Shown here: positions 12,401-25,500 of the stretch, one piece after another
How the letters are laid out: the number at the start of each line of letters is the position of its first letter
Numbering within the stretch: position 1 is the first letter of the stretch
Source: Paramecium tetraurelia
Taxonomy: Eukaryota; Ciliophora; Oligohymenophorea; Peniculida; Parameciidae
Assembly: GCF_000165425.1 (NCBI RefSeq)
Contig: NW_001799462.1
Span: forward strand, 124,001 to 188,000
Length of the DNA stretch: 64,000 nucleotides
Reading direction: 5' to 3'
Position numbers and translations under genes: made by a program
The notes under the pieces: generated by a model
Database searches by the model: none
What the model was told of the DNA's origin: nothing
What the model saw: the letters and a program-made list of their open reading frames with translations, nothing else

Positions 12401-15112
12401 GTCTTAGACATTTGATTCTCCTATTTGGGATTGCTTAAGTAGATCTTCTTCTTCCTCTTTTATGCGTTAATAGTCCTCTTCTTGTTTCCTCACGTACTCC
12501 TGATATTCGTAATCATCAACCACTCTTTTCTTGAAAGGCAATTCTTGTGGAATATTTAAATCAATTTTGTCAAGATCAAATGGTTCATCCTCCTCATTGG
12601 CATTGGCTTCCTTAATTTGTGCCAATCCAAGGGGTTTTTGCTTTTCTTCTAATTTCTTCATCAATTCATTTTCTTCTTCATCTGACTCATCAAATTCAAC
12701 TGGCATTTGCTCTCCAGGCTTCAATTTCAATTTGGTGTAATATTCTGCAAGTATCCTGGAGAGTTAAATGGTCTAGACACCCAAAAGCTTAGGTTTGTCT
12801 GGCAACTCTTGATTCCACACATAGCAATCAATGACAGGTGAGAAATGCTGATTTTTGGGGACATCCACTGAAATTGGGATTAGTCTATTGATGTTCACAC
12901 CCTTCTCCTTCACTTTCTTGTAATCAGTGTAGATGGGATCGTAATCATCACCACTGATATCGAAGGAAACAGAAACATTGCTTGGTGTAATATTTGAGAC
13001 CATGTCCTCGAAGTTACGCAATCCAATGCAGAAGAGATTGAGGTCCTGTTTGGCGCAATTAGGATAAATACTCTCATCAGGAATAAGATGTGCCTTCTCC
13101 TTGGGAATAATTGAATATGCTAAGAGTATTTATCCTTAGACTTCATCAGTTGCATCATACCTTATATTGTACCATTTAGGTTTTTTGTAGAACATATCAA
13201 CAATCTCACTATCGGTCTAAAATTGCATCTTTTAGGGTTCCAGAGTGATCCATATTCTCCCAATCAAATCATAAGAGGCCTTGTTGTCTTCATCCAGATC
13301 CTAATCGAAAACCATTACGAACATTCCTGAAGGCACTATGACTTCTTAGTCGAAAGGATACAATTTCACATCCAATTTTAGGGTTTCGTACCAACCAGGA
13401 TTCAACGTTTATGTACAAGCCTTGGATTATACGATTTGTCCTGCACACCTTATCTTCACTAGGGGATCTGAAGTACCGGTAGCATCTGCAGGAGGGATGT
13501 TTCTCCCTAAATACAAATAAACTCTCAATTGATAATCTAGTTTCAATTGAGCATTCGGTTTATAGGGTTCTCTCTTTCCTGGCATATTACTCATTAGTTG
13601 AATGTTAGCAAAGAGAAACCCTGGAAATTCATCATCTTTCACCAAATCCAATGATCTGTCCTCAGTCATCTTAAATATTTGAGGACGTAGAGGAATATCC
13701 AAGTAATCTTTGGGTTTCAATCGAATGAAACTGTGTCTTCGATCCTCAATATTGTCATCTGCCATATAAATGATAATGTCTGGTATTTCAGTGACAGTTT
13801 TGGGGAATAGTACCTTCTTGTCTGGTAGATTTTCATAGAACATGCATGATCCATCCTAAACAGTGGCAGGTTGACTGACCAATAGATATGGTCCCATTTT
13901 GACTTGAATGATGGATTATTTCCGAATTGGGAATTCGTGTCCTTCAAGCAAGTCTACTCTCAATATATATCCCTTTTGTTCTGGAACTGGCATAGGGTTC
14001 TCTGGGAATCTATAGATTAAATCTTCTTTGAAGGTTTTGGCATCCCTTTGATCGAAACGACAAATAGTGAAACAGATTCTTCCCCTGTAATGAGAACCCA
14101 TCGTCATTCCAAATAGATTCATCATGTCGGCCTTTTTAGACTCTCCCCGTAGAGGAGCACCATAGAGATTGACCCACATTGGTTGTGATTCAAATTCAGG
14201 GATGGACTTGAATGGGAGTTGGAAGGTCCCAACCAAGTCATCATCTCCAAGAAGATCATGATCATAAACGCTGATGTCCACGAATTTGCTTTGATTGGGA
14301 AGCATACAAGCCAAGTTCAATTGTTGATACCATTCTGGATTACGACTGGTGACAACTTTGGATTTGATTTTGGAACCGCCATATTTAACAACCACATAGG
14401 CATCGATTTCAGCTGCTGTCATATCCAGAGGAACCATGTGTTCACCTTTGAGTAGATTGATTCGGATGCAATGAGGCCATTATTGGATCTTTTTGGGAGT
14501 CAATGTTGCTCCTTTAGTGGCATCTGCTTTTTTTTCAGTGGCCACATCGTGAACAAATGGTTCATCATTAGGGCCTAATACCATTATATTACACAACACA
14601 TATCCCATAGTTCCTTCTCGTTCATCGGTTGGATCTGAAAGGGCTAGGTACGTTCGATATAATTCATGATGTAAGCTGAAATACACACTACTGAGATCCA
14701 ACTCATATGATCCGATTATTTTATTGCCCAAGAGTGGATTCTTACGATCAATTGCAGCCACAGTTATGGTAGCTGATGACAATTGGGCCTTTTTCATGTC
14801 ATTTAATTTGAATGAGATCAACTAGTTGAAAATGGGACTTAATTGATTCTTAACAACTTTAGTTCGTTTCACTTAGCCACATACAGTCAACTCGACGAAT
14901 GCATTGCAAGCAGTGCCTTTAGACGAAAGCAGCCCAATGCCTGCAAACCCGGAAATGCTAAAGAATATTGCACATAACATACGTGGGTATGAGATCATTG
15001 GCCTCCAGCACTCTAATTTGAACTGAATAGTCACCCTCAATCATTTTGTAGGTCTAGAATAAGACTATGAATTTACTTTGATTTCTTCCTCATCTTTTTT
15101 TTGTTATGCCAT
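9437..15112 (-). CDS. Ferlin (multi-C2-domain membrane fusion protein)
   Basis: About 1,830 residues, from the ATG at 15110-15112 to TGA 9437-9439. Fixed introns are 15054-15076, 14958-14982 and 9556-9578; the last ends AAG instead of TAG. C2 domains follow in order: residues about 15-130 (YSVQIRVLEANDLIP), then INLLKGEHMVPLD with YDHDLLGDDDLVG, then ILRVDLLEGHEFPIRK, then LRVYLYLGRNIPPADATGTS with VFDQDLDEDN. A final C2 pair follows, with IWSAQSIGDELVGTS and LWDKDIVGSDELIG. Aspartates typical of Ca2+-binding loops are present in several. The C-terminus has the ferlin GRLSFDI-NPLGFIKEI motif and a transmembrane helix (LLTALLLTVGVTVGWIFLG). Between C2 groups, at about 11440-12470, lies a long Gln/Ser/Asn-rich insertion. 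Ferlins drive Ca2+-dependent membrane fusion or repair; trichocyst or other exocytosis would be a plausible role here (inference). Confidence 0.9.
11440..12470 (-). repeat. Gln/Ser-rich low-complexity insertion inside the ferlin
   Basis: In the ferlin frame these bases stay free of TGA and encode runs dominated by Gln (mostly TAA/TAG and CAA), Ser, Asn and Arg, for example QSRNN, QNQQQQQ and SQQPQQE-like stretches. The same DNA read one base over gives an Asn-rich frame from 11874 to 11446, which is a shadow. The insertion lies after the middle C2 domains and before the DLDVTPEWLKGRKF segment. It is probably disordered; no function can be assigned. Confidence 0.75.
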
Positions 15113-15169
15113 TTGAAATAAATGTTATTATAAATGTTTTATATTAATATATCCTTATTATGATAAATT

Positions 15170-16338
15170 TCATGTTTTCACAACTAAGCTGGGAATCTGA
15201 TCGATATTAGCATAGGAATAAATATGCTGCACATAAGGTCCCTTTGTAAAAATATCAGAATCCGTCAGATCCTCAGTTTGCCATTTGATCAGAGGGTGAT
15301 CAATGACAGGAATCGAATAATGATAAGTCTGAAACAGTTTGGCTTCCTTGGTTGAAATGGATATAGTGTAAGTCTTGTTGGGTAACAACTTTATGGGATT
15401 TCTGAATTCAATAAAATACAAGTGGCCATCCACTACTTGCAATTTATCATGTTCCAAGACTTTGTGTTATTTGAAGATGTATTTGGTTAGATTGGTATCC
15501 TCGTGCAGTTTATATATCAATTTGGGAGTCTTGACTTGTGAGTCGTAATTAGTGGAATTATAACTTCCCTTATACAGTATTGGTTAGAAGATTCCAATCA
15601 AATACAACTGCTTCTCTCTCACTTGAAACACATTGGCTCGAATGGTGGATTTGTCAAAGATACTGGGCTTACTCTGTCCGTCATCAGCTAACATTAAGGA
15701 ATTAATGAAATAAACATACCTATCCACACTTTACGCAGTCTCTCCACTCTCTCAGTTTTTGTGTAGAATGTGCTATTAACACAATCCAATTGATCTATCA
15801 TTGACTTCTAAATGTTGGGTATTTTGTCTTGCAAGTAGGATGTGAGTTGTACCAATTACTACTTACTCTCTTTTTCCTTTAAATTGATTTGGTTATTTTA
15901 AATGTTTTATTGTTGATTGATTAAGAACAATCTCAGTTCTTTTATGTCCTACTCGTTGAATTGGTTCAGACTCTGCAGAAACTTGTACCCTTAATCATTC
16001 ATTTTTTGGTCATTCACCAACTTCAATATGAGCAATCTCAATTCGTCCTCCAATTGGTTCAATCTATCCTCAATTGCAGTTTTAAAACTTCTAAATACAT
16101 TGAAGGCTTCCAATCCCTATTTGTCCTGTATGATCTCATTCACATTGGTATGACGTTTTAGTAACTTGTCAATCTGTTTCATGTAAATAATGTGAGTCGA
16201 ATGAGTCAAATGGAGTTTAATACAATTCTGGCAAAAGTATTACTCTTCCTTGCACTCCTGATTCAGACAGATATTGGAAATGGGTGCTTGGGGATGCTTT
16301 GTGCATTTAATCTTCTGAAATTATTCAATAAAATTCAT
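15170..16338 (-). CDS. B-box zinc-finger protein with possible PHR-like C-terminal domain
   Basis: About 378 residues with one 32-nt intron (15688-15719), which gives a whole number of codons. Residues 10-50 carry a B-box-like Cys/His series (CTKHP...CLNQEC...FCQNC...HLTHSTH). A helical, coiled-coil-prone stretch follows (FKTAIEDRLNQLEDELRLL). The C-terminal 150 residues look all-beta and contain FRNPIKLLPNKTYTISI, reminiscent of PHR domains (F-xx-P-x-L-x-P-xxx-Y-x-I). That assignment is tentative. TRIM-like B-box proteins are often ubiquitin ligases, but no RING finger is visible here. The ATG overlaps the stop of the upstream NOT2-type gene as ATGA. The ferlin start is 57 nt downstream. Confidence 0.65.
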
Positions 16339-16945
16339 TAATTTTAATTATTCAAGAATTATTCAATCATACACAAATCTGACTCTTGCATATCTATTTA
16401 TGAACTCTCCATTATTTTCCAGTTTGGAATACTGAAGTACTTCCCAGAATATAAATTCTTGTTTATCAACTGCAAATCCTTAAACCATTGCTCCTTCCTC
16501 ATATTGTACCTCCACCCTCTCGTGTATCTAAATACGCTATGCATGCTTACAGATTTTCCACAGCCCATATCTACTATTCTTCATCCATCACATTATAAAA
16601 TATGTAGAAATTGGTTTCCTCAGAAAACTGACTGAACATCTCCTTCTTCCTATTCACACTATTCTAACGAGGCATCAACTTTTGCTTAATCCAGTCATGA
16701 GGCTTCGAAAGAGGATCTGGTTGAGTCGCATTATCATCTATAAATGGTGAAATAATCTTCGTTGGTTGTCCAGGTAATCTAATCTAACCCTAATCATACT
16801 TGTTATCTTAAACAGACATTCCCAATTCATCTAAATTCATCCCATTCCATAACTTAAAAATTGCTTTATCCTTGTCCTTCTCTTTCTCCGATACTTACTT
16901 TTGAAGCGCTGCAAAACCATACTTTAATTTAAATTCCTCGTCCAT
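16335..16945 (-). CDS. NOT2/NOT3/NOT5-family protein (CCR4-NOT subunit, NOT-box domain)
   Basis: 195 residues after removal of one 23-nt intron (16528-16550). The N-terminal half is charged and carries LWNGMNLDELGMSV, similar to the short motif before NOT modules. The C-terminal half, from about residue 110, matches the NOT-box: ETNFYIFYNVMDEEQQIWA, then LYTRGWRYNMRKEQWF, then KYFSIPNWKIMES, the order seen in CNOT2 and CNOT3. In the CCR4-NOT complex this domain pairs with its partner NOT subunit and docks on the NOT1 scaffold for mRNA deadenylation and decay. It is short, close to a minimal NOT2. NOT2 and NOT3/5 cannot be told apart by eye. Its TGA overlaps the next ATG. Confidence 0.8.
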
Positions 16946-17139
16946 TAGTTTATAAATATAATATAAATATAATATAAATTTACAAATAATAATAAACAAT
17001 ACAAAATTAAATCAATGCTCTCTCTATCCCTTTAATATTATATTTAAGGGATTTCTAAAAATAACTTAAAAACATATATTAATTATATTCCTTAAAAAAT
17101 GGTATACCTCTCAACTCTGGAAGATTGTTATCAAATATT

Positions 17140-17444
17140 ATGGTAGAATTGATAAAATGCAATGAGCAATCAAATAATATCAATTTTTCTGGATTGGATA
17201 GAAGGAAGAACTTTTATAAGGAATATTTATTATAGTATTTTGTTTTGAAAAGTGAAGAAAGGAGTCCATTTGATTTACAGGTATAACGATCTATGTTGCA
17301 ATTTGTTAGTCTTTTTGTTCAAATTTAAGATTGAATTTATAGTATAATATATTGAAATCATAAAGTGATTCTACTTATGAATAAGTTTTCTCAATCGATT
17401 CTTTTTAGAAGGGCTGTTATTGTCAAATCTAATTCATGCAATGA
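17140..17444 (+). CDS. Possible small hypothetical gene (uncertain)
   Basis: The ATG at 17140 opens a frame (MVELIKCNEQSNN...). With a consensus-like 29-nt intron at 17281-17309 (GTATAACG...GTTAG) it ends at TGA 17442-17444, about 90 residues. Without splicing it ends at TGA 17332-17334 after 64 residues. It lies in the gap between two minus-strand genes and its spliced form overlaps the 3' end of the 159-aa gene by 54 nt. I recognise no domain and it may be spurious. Confidence 0.25.
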
Positions 17445-17870
17445 ATGTAAATAACTAAATATAAATTATTTATACTTGGAGTTCAATGCACTTATATCCT
17501 TTTTATTCATCTAATTAAACCCATTGGTAATTCTCAACATATCTGATACACTCACATAAGCTGTCTGCTATTTACTAAATGAATTCTAGGTCTCTTTCCA
17601 ACAATTTGAATCAAATTGCACAAAAGGCTATGAGGACGATCTTGGAATGTACGATGATGATTCGTAATTGAGTCTTGATAATTATTGAGTGTTTTCAGGC
17701 TTTTAAACTGTCTATCTCAATTGTGTGCTTTTAAGAATAAATTCCAATTATTTTTAAGCATTGTTTCTTTTCGGAGTCTTATCCGTCGTTTTATTTATCT
17801 TAGCTGATGTTACTTCTCGAATATAGTTTCGAAATTCGACTAGCTCTTCTTTTTGTAATTGTGGATACAT
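17391..17870 (-). CDS. Hypothetical protein, 159 aa, intronless
   Basis: One uninterrupted TGA-only frame from ATG 17868-17870 to TGA 17391-17393. The N-terminal half is basic (MYPQLQKEELVEFRNYIREV, then KINKTTDKTPKRN), followed by a Ser/Gln-rich linker. The last 50 residues look helical (VSVSDMLRITNGFNQMNKKD, then YLHSLHELDLTITALLKRID). I do not recognise the family. It lies 43 nt downstream of the 466-aa gene on the same strand. Uninterrupted amphipathic composition in this frame, against broken frames opposite, is the reason for the strand choice. Confidence 0.6.
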
Positions 17871-17913
17871 TGAATGTAGTCGTTAATATAAAAATTAATA
17901 ATTCACACTTTTA

Positions 17914-19314
17914 TCAGGCTTACTCATACACCATCTTTACTATCACAGTTGGAGGTATCTTATCTTCAAAGATTAACTACTACAAGGTTTCTTTTGAGAT
18001 GGCTTATGGCCTATGAATTTAACTAACGATATCCATTAATATTTGATCACTTAAAGCATGATCCTTTCCATCTATTCGCTAAGCCAACAGTCTAAGTAAG
18101 CCTTGGATCTCTGTAAACGGAATCTCGTTTCTCTCCGATCCCATAAAGAAATCAAATGTGAATTTCATATATTCTTCAAAGGTGCCTTCCTGGAACACAA
18201 TCAATTTATAGAAATGTTTAAAAGAAGTGAATGTCATAGAATCACTTTTGCAAAATGCCCATACAACTCTCTCCACGATCTCATCTTCCTTTCTTATTAA
18301 ATCCCAAAACACTTAACAATATGTTAGGAATGTATCCTTTTTAATGGAAATATCATCTTAGACCTTCTCAACTTCTGATACATCCAATAGCACCTAATTA
18401 GATTTACCAAAGTCTATTGGATCGGTTGAGTTGCTCTACCTTGAATTTTTAACTACAAATTGAGGAGATATTTGAGAATTGGGAGTAGGCTAGTTATTGG
18501 TTTGTTTAAGCTTCTTCTTATGGAAATCTTAGATACTTTAATAATGGCTGATGGAGGAGATGGTACCAAATTATTGTAGTCGCATTTCTGCCCTCTTGAA
18601 ACCAGCAGAGAAAACTAATTGGTCATAACCTATTAATATATTCCATTCCTTCACTAAATCCAATTCCTTTGTTGTATTATTCTTTATCAATCGCACTAAA
18701 TTCTCTCTGTATAAATATTTGGGATTGCCTTTTTATCTTTCAAATCTCGTGTTTTTATCATAATCCAAATAAGTTCTTAATCTTGGACCAAAACCCTTTA
18801 AATTTTCATTTATCAACACCACATTTTATGCGTTTTATTCTATTTCCTAGGATATTGTGGCTTCATCAGTCCGAGATGACTTATATAATCTGGGCTATGA
18901 TAAGAATGGGGATCTCCAAGAATCCTACAGCGGATTTCTTTCATTCATTACTTAGACCTTCTTTTCCAACTTTTTCAACTCCTTACACCTATATTCACTC
19001 TGCTGTAAAGGATGAAGACCTTTTAATGCCTTCTCAAACAATAATGTGGGTTTCGATGGTAATTATGTATAATGTTTTAAGAGATCATTTCTCGAAAAAT
19101 CCGAATTCTATATACTCTATTAAGCATCATCCTGTAAAGTAGTAGTAACTAAATCTATCAATTACTTTTGAAAATTCCTCTTTTCTACAATTGCTTCTAA
19201 TTTTCTTTCATCATTAAATTTTGATCTTTATGGAGAACTAAGCAGTTATTTTGATTAACTCTGAATTTTTAATTTTGGTAAAACCGGTTTCATATTGGTT
19301 TTGTTTTAGAGCAT
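17914..19314 (-). CDS. Hypothetical protein, 466 aa, possible EF-hand-like C-terminus
   Basis: An intronless frame from ATG 19312-19314 to TGA 17914-17916. The N-terminal 120 residues are basic and Ser/Gln-rich (MKPVLPKLKIQ...), as in low-complexity cytoskeletal proteins. The middle has WNILIGYDQLVFSAGFKRAE. The C-terminal 150 residues are helical: VFWDLIRKEDEIVERVVWAF, then FTSFKHFYKLIVFQEGTFEE, then FDFFMGSERNEIPFTEIQGL. The phase of hydrophobic and acidic residues resembles degenerate EF-hand helix pairs, but no canonical 12-residue Ca2+ loop is visible. The role is unknown. The gene sits 252 nt from the stop of the giant HECT ligase. Confidence 0.6.
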
Positions 19315-19566
19315 AGTATTTAGTTGAGAAAAAGCAATATTTGATTATATTTATAAAATGAATTAAAAATATGCACAATTATGATAAATTCAGCCTATTT
19401 ATGATGTATCTTTCTGATTATCAATACATATAGATTGTAAAGTATGGTACTAATTTAAGAGAGATAATTATAAGATATTTTTATTAAATCTAATAAAATT
19501 GGATGGTTATTAGAATTATATTAAAGGAATGCAATAATAATTCTTACATATAAATAATTATTATAT

Positions 19567-22500
19567 TCAATAGGATCCAAATCCTTCTTATCCATATTCA
19601 ATTGCTTTTTCCATTTTTTTCTTTAAATCTTCATAAGTCTTATAGTATGGAAGAGTTAATTTATAAAAACATGTTTACGATCTTGGTAAGTGTGTTTCAT
19701 TCATTGTTTCTAAAAATTCAATTTATATAGTAGGCTTAGCATTCCAAGGCAGATAAGGAGATCCTGTTAGGAATTACAGAAAATCTTGTAATTATTCATC
19801 TTCTAATTGGTTGATAAACTTCTAGAAAAATTAAATCAGTTAATCAGATCCATTTATGTATATCATTAATTCTAAGACTTTTTCAGGTTTTATTTCTGAA
19901 GATCCCACAGTCAATGTGTGCATTTCTGTAGCATCAAAACAATCCATCAAAAGCTATTAATTAAAATATATATCTACCTGTCTATTTAAGACTGTATCGA
20001 AACCTTCAATGATGTTTTGAGTAATAGCTTAAAATTTTCCAACAATTAAATAATCTGCTAACTTTTAGAGATACCTCTCTGTATTATGAATTGTGACTTA
20101 TATTTTATATCCATTAGGGATTAAATTAATAATGTGAGTACCTTATGAGTGTGTAAACGTAATACAAAGAGAATCTATATCCTCTTTTGTCATCTACCTC
20201 AAACTTTTTATATTTTTAAATTCAACATCATCCATAATGCCTTCAAGGTCTTCAAAGACGATTGGTTTATTAAATATTAATTTCCAAAATTAATGGGCAA
20301 ATGGTACTCCTATTATTTCCTTATTTAGTATTGAATTTGCTATTAACTAAAATAGTATTATAATTAATTGTTACTTTTCCAAATGCTATAGCATATTATT
20401 CCTTTTCTTTATCTGGCTAAAATTTGGGTGAAAAAAAGTATGTTTAACTCTTAGCATTTAACCGAAAAAATCCATTTGATTGACTTTTCATCAACTCACC
20501 AACTTTATTATAAAATTCCCTTCTTAATCCACCATCATCACTTCCTTATTCACCTGAACGAATATATGTAATCTTTAGTGGACATTTTAATTATTAATCA
20601 GCCAACTTCTGCACCATCTTTGCGAAATTAACTCTTTCGATCTTTAATTCTTTAAAGACTTATGGAAATTTTAGTTTTTGATAAAACTTGATAATTCTCA
20701 TCTCCAATGTAAGTCCTTCCAAATGAAAAGTACATTCTACAATAATATATATATATATATACCTGATTCTAATTAGTCTAAAAGGGAAATCTTAATTGTA
20801 ACATCCTCAGGTTGATGCTAAATAAAATCAATTTAAACAAATTTAATATTTATAGTGATGGTTCCTTCTTTACCTGGACCGTTTATTTCAACTATAGATT
20901 CTGAAAATTGACTTTTGGTTGTAACTATTGGTTACATTTTATTCAATTTTGATTCAATATTTCCATAAATATTATTAAAATGATCTCTCAATTTTATAAT
21001 ATATTTAATAGTTTGATATAATGTGAGTGTCTGTATTTTTTCAGGTAAAATGATTTCACACCTTCTATAATCAACCTTATTGGCTAAGACTATAAAATGG
21101 CCATCTATCTTTTGGTCTCCTAAGAATAAATTATAGATGCCTTTGATTATAGGTTGCCATTTAAACTTAATTCCTAATGTTTCTTTGTATACTTTGGGAA
21201 ATATCTGAATCTATTAATATTGCGAATGCACAAATAGTGCATTCTCACATGCAATTTAAGCACTTGTTATGTCCTAAAATTCAATAAAATCAGTTCTCAT
21301 CTAGCCACAAAATGATGCAACACTTATTTAATTAAAAGTCAATGTATTAATCGTATTGTTGTTTTATAGATCCAACAAATCATACCTAGCTTGTAATAGA
21401 TTAGATTTCTTGAAAATTTAAGGTCTTTGATCAATTCCTTTTTATAAAAAATCAATTATTTTCCTATTTTCCTCCTTCAAAGACACTAATTTTTTCTAGC
21501 TAAAGGAAATTGGTTTATAAATCTCATTTTCCTTATTACTTTCAATCAGAATTCCAATGTGACATAATTTATTTTGATTTTACTGCATTGTCTTTTCAGG
21601 ATCAAACTAAATGATTATTGAATTTGTGTAATTCTAATTAGATAAAGAACTTATTAATAATTCGGGTGTTGTTGATCTGATTTTTACAGAATCGACTCCT
21701 TAAGCAATTAATTCAACCAAAGCAATATTCGTTGTTATTAATCTAGTATTGACCTTCAGTTTATTAATGTATCTTTTATAATAATTTAAAGAACGCTTTG
21801 TATTTTTCTTATTTATTTGCATTTTCACTTATATCGCATTTAATTAAGTATCTAAATCAATCCGCTCATTTAAACCAGAAACCAAAAAATAAAAAGATTA
21901 GCCAAAAAACTATCTGTTAATATTCTGTTTAAAATATTGATATAAAGGAATATACTTCTACTAACTCTTAAATGTAATCATAGCTTAAAACACACCTTTA
22001 CATTAGAAAAATAAAAGACCTCTTTCCTATTCTTTCGGTTCTAATCTCCATTCTGAAACTTATAATTTAGAGAAGTCTTTAGATATAAACAAATTCTTCT
22101 CCTCCTTTTTTAATTATGGGTAATACTAATTTTCCTTCAAGATCATCAAATTCTGAAGAATTTAGCAATTCAACAAGTGACTATCAACAGATAATTTCTC
22201 GTATTTAATCTAGCCTTAATAAACACAATTATTTAAGTAATCCAAAAGGAATTCATCAAGACTAAAATCTTTCAACAAATTATATGATATGACTATTTGT
22301 TTCTCTTATCTTTAAATTTGATATAAATATTTTTCTTAGTAGTTTTCTTACAACAAAAAAGTAAGTTTTTTATCATTTCTTAACAACTATTTTATTTGCA
22401 TCAATTAGAATAAGTACTTAGTAAGAAGAATGGTATTGGCTATGTTATTCATTAAATATGGCGAATCATCCTGTTGATATAAAATATCATGCTGTTCCTC

Positions 22501-25500
22501 CTTGTTATTCTAAGAGGCTAAGCTATTCATTCTTAGTGTAGAATCATTATCTTATAATTAAATTTCATACTGTTCATCCTTAATAATCAAGGAGGTTATT
22601 CCGAATTTCTCATATTGAACAATTAAATTTGAAATAAAGAAACTTATATCTGATTTAAGTGGTTGTTTTTAATCCAAAAATTTGTAAATTTTCAAAATAC
22701 CATTTGAAAATTATGTATTTTAATCCTTTTAATCTAACTCAAAATGAAATTCTATCTATTTTACAATTTGACAAAATATTCTCTCTTTCACTTGAGTTAA
22801 AGAGGAAACATCAAAAAGATAAGAAAGGGAATTATCAATTTGAGGAAATTGCTTTTCTTCACAAAATTCTTTGAATCCTAATTCAAAAATCTCAAAAAGA
22901 TTATTATGAGCGAAAAACTGTTCCAAATAAAAGGAAGGATTTTTGTTTAACTTATCATCAAAATAGATTTTTATGACTATTTTGGACATCTCCTTAATTC
23001 TTTGAGTAAATTTATTGAGTGTTTTAATGTACTTTTATAACCTTTAATTTGAATCAAAATAACAAGCAGTATTAAAATTACCTATACTTAATTTTTCCAA
23101 TTTGAAATCATCATTACTAATTGTAATATATATATCATTGCTCTCTTAAACATGATTTGATTATTATTGATCTTCAAATCTAAAATTATAATTAATCTAA
23201 CTAGGAATGATTGGAATGATTTAAGTTAGTGCAAATTTATCATAAGTAGATACTAAATTTTATCCAAATAAATTATCCAACAATTACTGTTTTTATTATT
23301 CGTTCTCAATTTATTAGATCATAGCAATTTTTTACTAAAATTTCTTTTCATGACACGTCAATATGTTTCCATTTTAATCTATAAACAGTATATTCAAAAT
23401 TTCATTATTGAAATTTTATTCAATTGGCCATTTTGATCTAACCCAAATAATAGACAATATATCTTCAAAAAGAAGATTTAAAAGCTCTCCTTATTTCCCA
23501 GAACCATTCATTTTTTTGGGACTTTATTATTTTGCAGCTTCATCATTTTAATCTCCCTTCTAAATATTCATTCTAAATTTGCCATCTATGTCATCAACAC
23601 TTAAGGCTGTTGTTTGATCCTTAAGAGAATAAAAATACAACAACTAAGAATCTTAACAAGAAATTAATTAGCAAGGTTCAAGTTTCATTGAACCATGTTA
23701 TTAAAATAAAACCATACACATATCTCCAGGCTTTGCTATTTATTAAAAATAAGTTGGTGTGAGTTAGAATCCAAATTAAAAGCTTACGATTTTGTAAGTT
23801 GAAAACTTACTTATTTTTTGAAGAACTTTGCTTTTGCTAGACCTAATTGCCCTTCGATAATTTTGCTATGTTGATTATTGAAGATAATTATTTTATCGTA
23901 TAGATTACAGTAGTATTGATAATTGAACTTCAAATAACTATTCAAAAGATTAACTCTTTAATTGTTCGAATAATGATTTACTAACCTTTTCCATAAAGAA
24001 TTCTTTTAATCTCAATAATTCGTTTTGAAGTTAATTTTGTCTCTCTACTTTAATTTACCTATTAGTTATCGCTTTTATTTCTATTATTTTTTCTTCATAT
24101 AATTGCTTTAATTAAGTATGATTCACAATTATGGAAACATCCTTATTTACAAAATAACCTAATTTTTTAGAAAATAGTTATGTGTAAGTATCTATATCTA
24201 ATCTGTTAAATAAATATCCAACCAAATCTGCAGGTTAAAATAAATCAAAAAAAAAGTCAGACTCATTAATTACATTGTATAAGTGGAACTTTATTTCTGC
24301 AGCTTTAATTATAGATGACTTGTTGAATTAACTGCGCTGAAACTATTTAGAATATTAAATAGACTTCTTTAATTGTTTATCTTTTCTTATAAACACATTT
24401 AGAGTAATGATGAGTATCTTTTGATAAATTTGATATTCTGTTTCTTAAAATTAAAATATTTAATCCAAAAAATAATTGCTATCACTTTAAGTTTCATATT
24501 GAGAGACAGGTTTTTCTTAGAATTCTACATAAATGTGTGAAAAGAGGTTTGTAATTGTGGGTAAAGACATAATATTTCTATAAATTATTTAGGCCAAGAA
24601 CATTTATAAAAGTTTCCATTAACAGATAAAATCTATTATAGTAAAAATATCAATATTTAAATTATCTGCAAAATAAGTATTTAAAATGCCTCTAGCTAAA
24701 ACTTAAAGTACTGATATCGAATTTATTCTCCATTAGATAGAATCAATCTCAAAATCTGAAAAACTTCTAACAGTATGTATAAACTTCAATAATTTTTAAA
24801 AAATAAATTATATAGCATAAGGAGTGAATTAAATTTCTTAGAAAAAGAATTTTTCATTTTCAATATAGTATGGAATAGTTATTGTCCATTTTTCATACTT
24901 TTCAGATTTGATCAACTCTTATAGGTTATCGTGATATTATTTAAACTTATAAATTAAAAAATCCAATGATGCCTTTGGATTATATTATTCAAGGTATTCT
25001 TGACGTGATAATTGTTGTAAAAATAGATCTGTTGATTACGGATAATTGAAATGATAAAATTCTATAAATATTGTAGTCTATTCACTAGTGTATCTGGATT
25101 TATATTTGTTCATTGGTAGGAAAGCTTTGACAATTTTAAGGTTTTATTTGAATTACTTTTTGCCAACAGTATTTTTCCCTTTTTCCTTTTTAGGTATTAC
25201 TGTTGATTGTTCCACTGCTTTATCATCGTTATCTAAATTTTTATGAGGAACTTACAAATCGCTTATTTTATAATTTTCTTGGTTATCTCCTAAAGGCTCA
25301 AGAAGGTGTTTAAAAAATATGATACTCTCATAAATTCCGCAGGGTATTATTTTTATCTATTTTTATATTGATTTAGAGTATCTGCTTTTTTAACGTTAAT
25401 TTTTTTCCTTATTCCTATTATTTGTAATTGGATTTGGATTTTTATTGCCGGGCATTTTTAGCTTCATCCCTTTCATTTTAATTTTACCATTATCTTTTTT

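Noticed and set aside
17450-18016. Plus-strand membrane-protein-like frames (LFLFGVLSVVLFILA and others)
   Set aside because: They need odd introns and overlap two uninterrupted minus-strand frames (17391-17870 and 17914-19314) that read far better.
18669-19142. 157-codon plus-strand frame
   Set aside because: It is antisense to the intronless 466-aa gene, with Phe/His/Ser-rich composition typical of a shadow.
20737-20762. AT dinucleotide run as a microsatellite or origin
   Set aside because: It has a GT start and TAG end and splicing it preserves the HECT frame, so an intron explains it.
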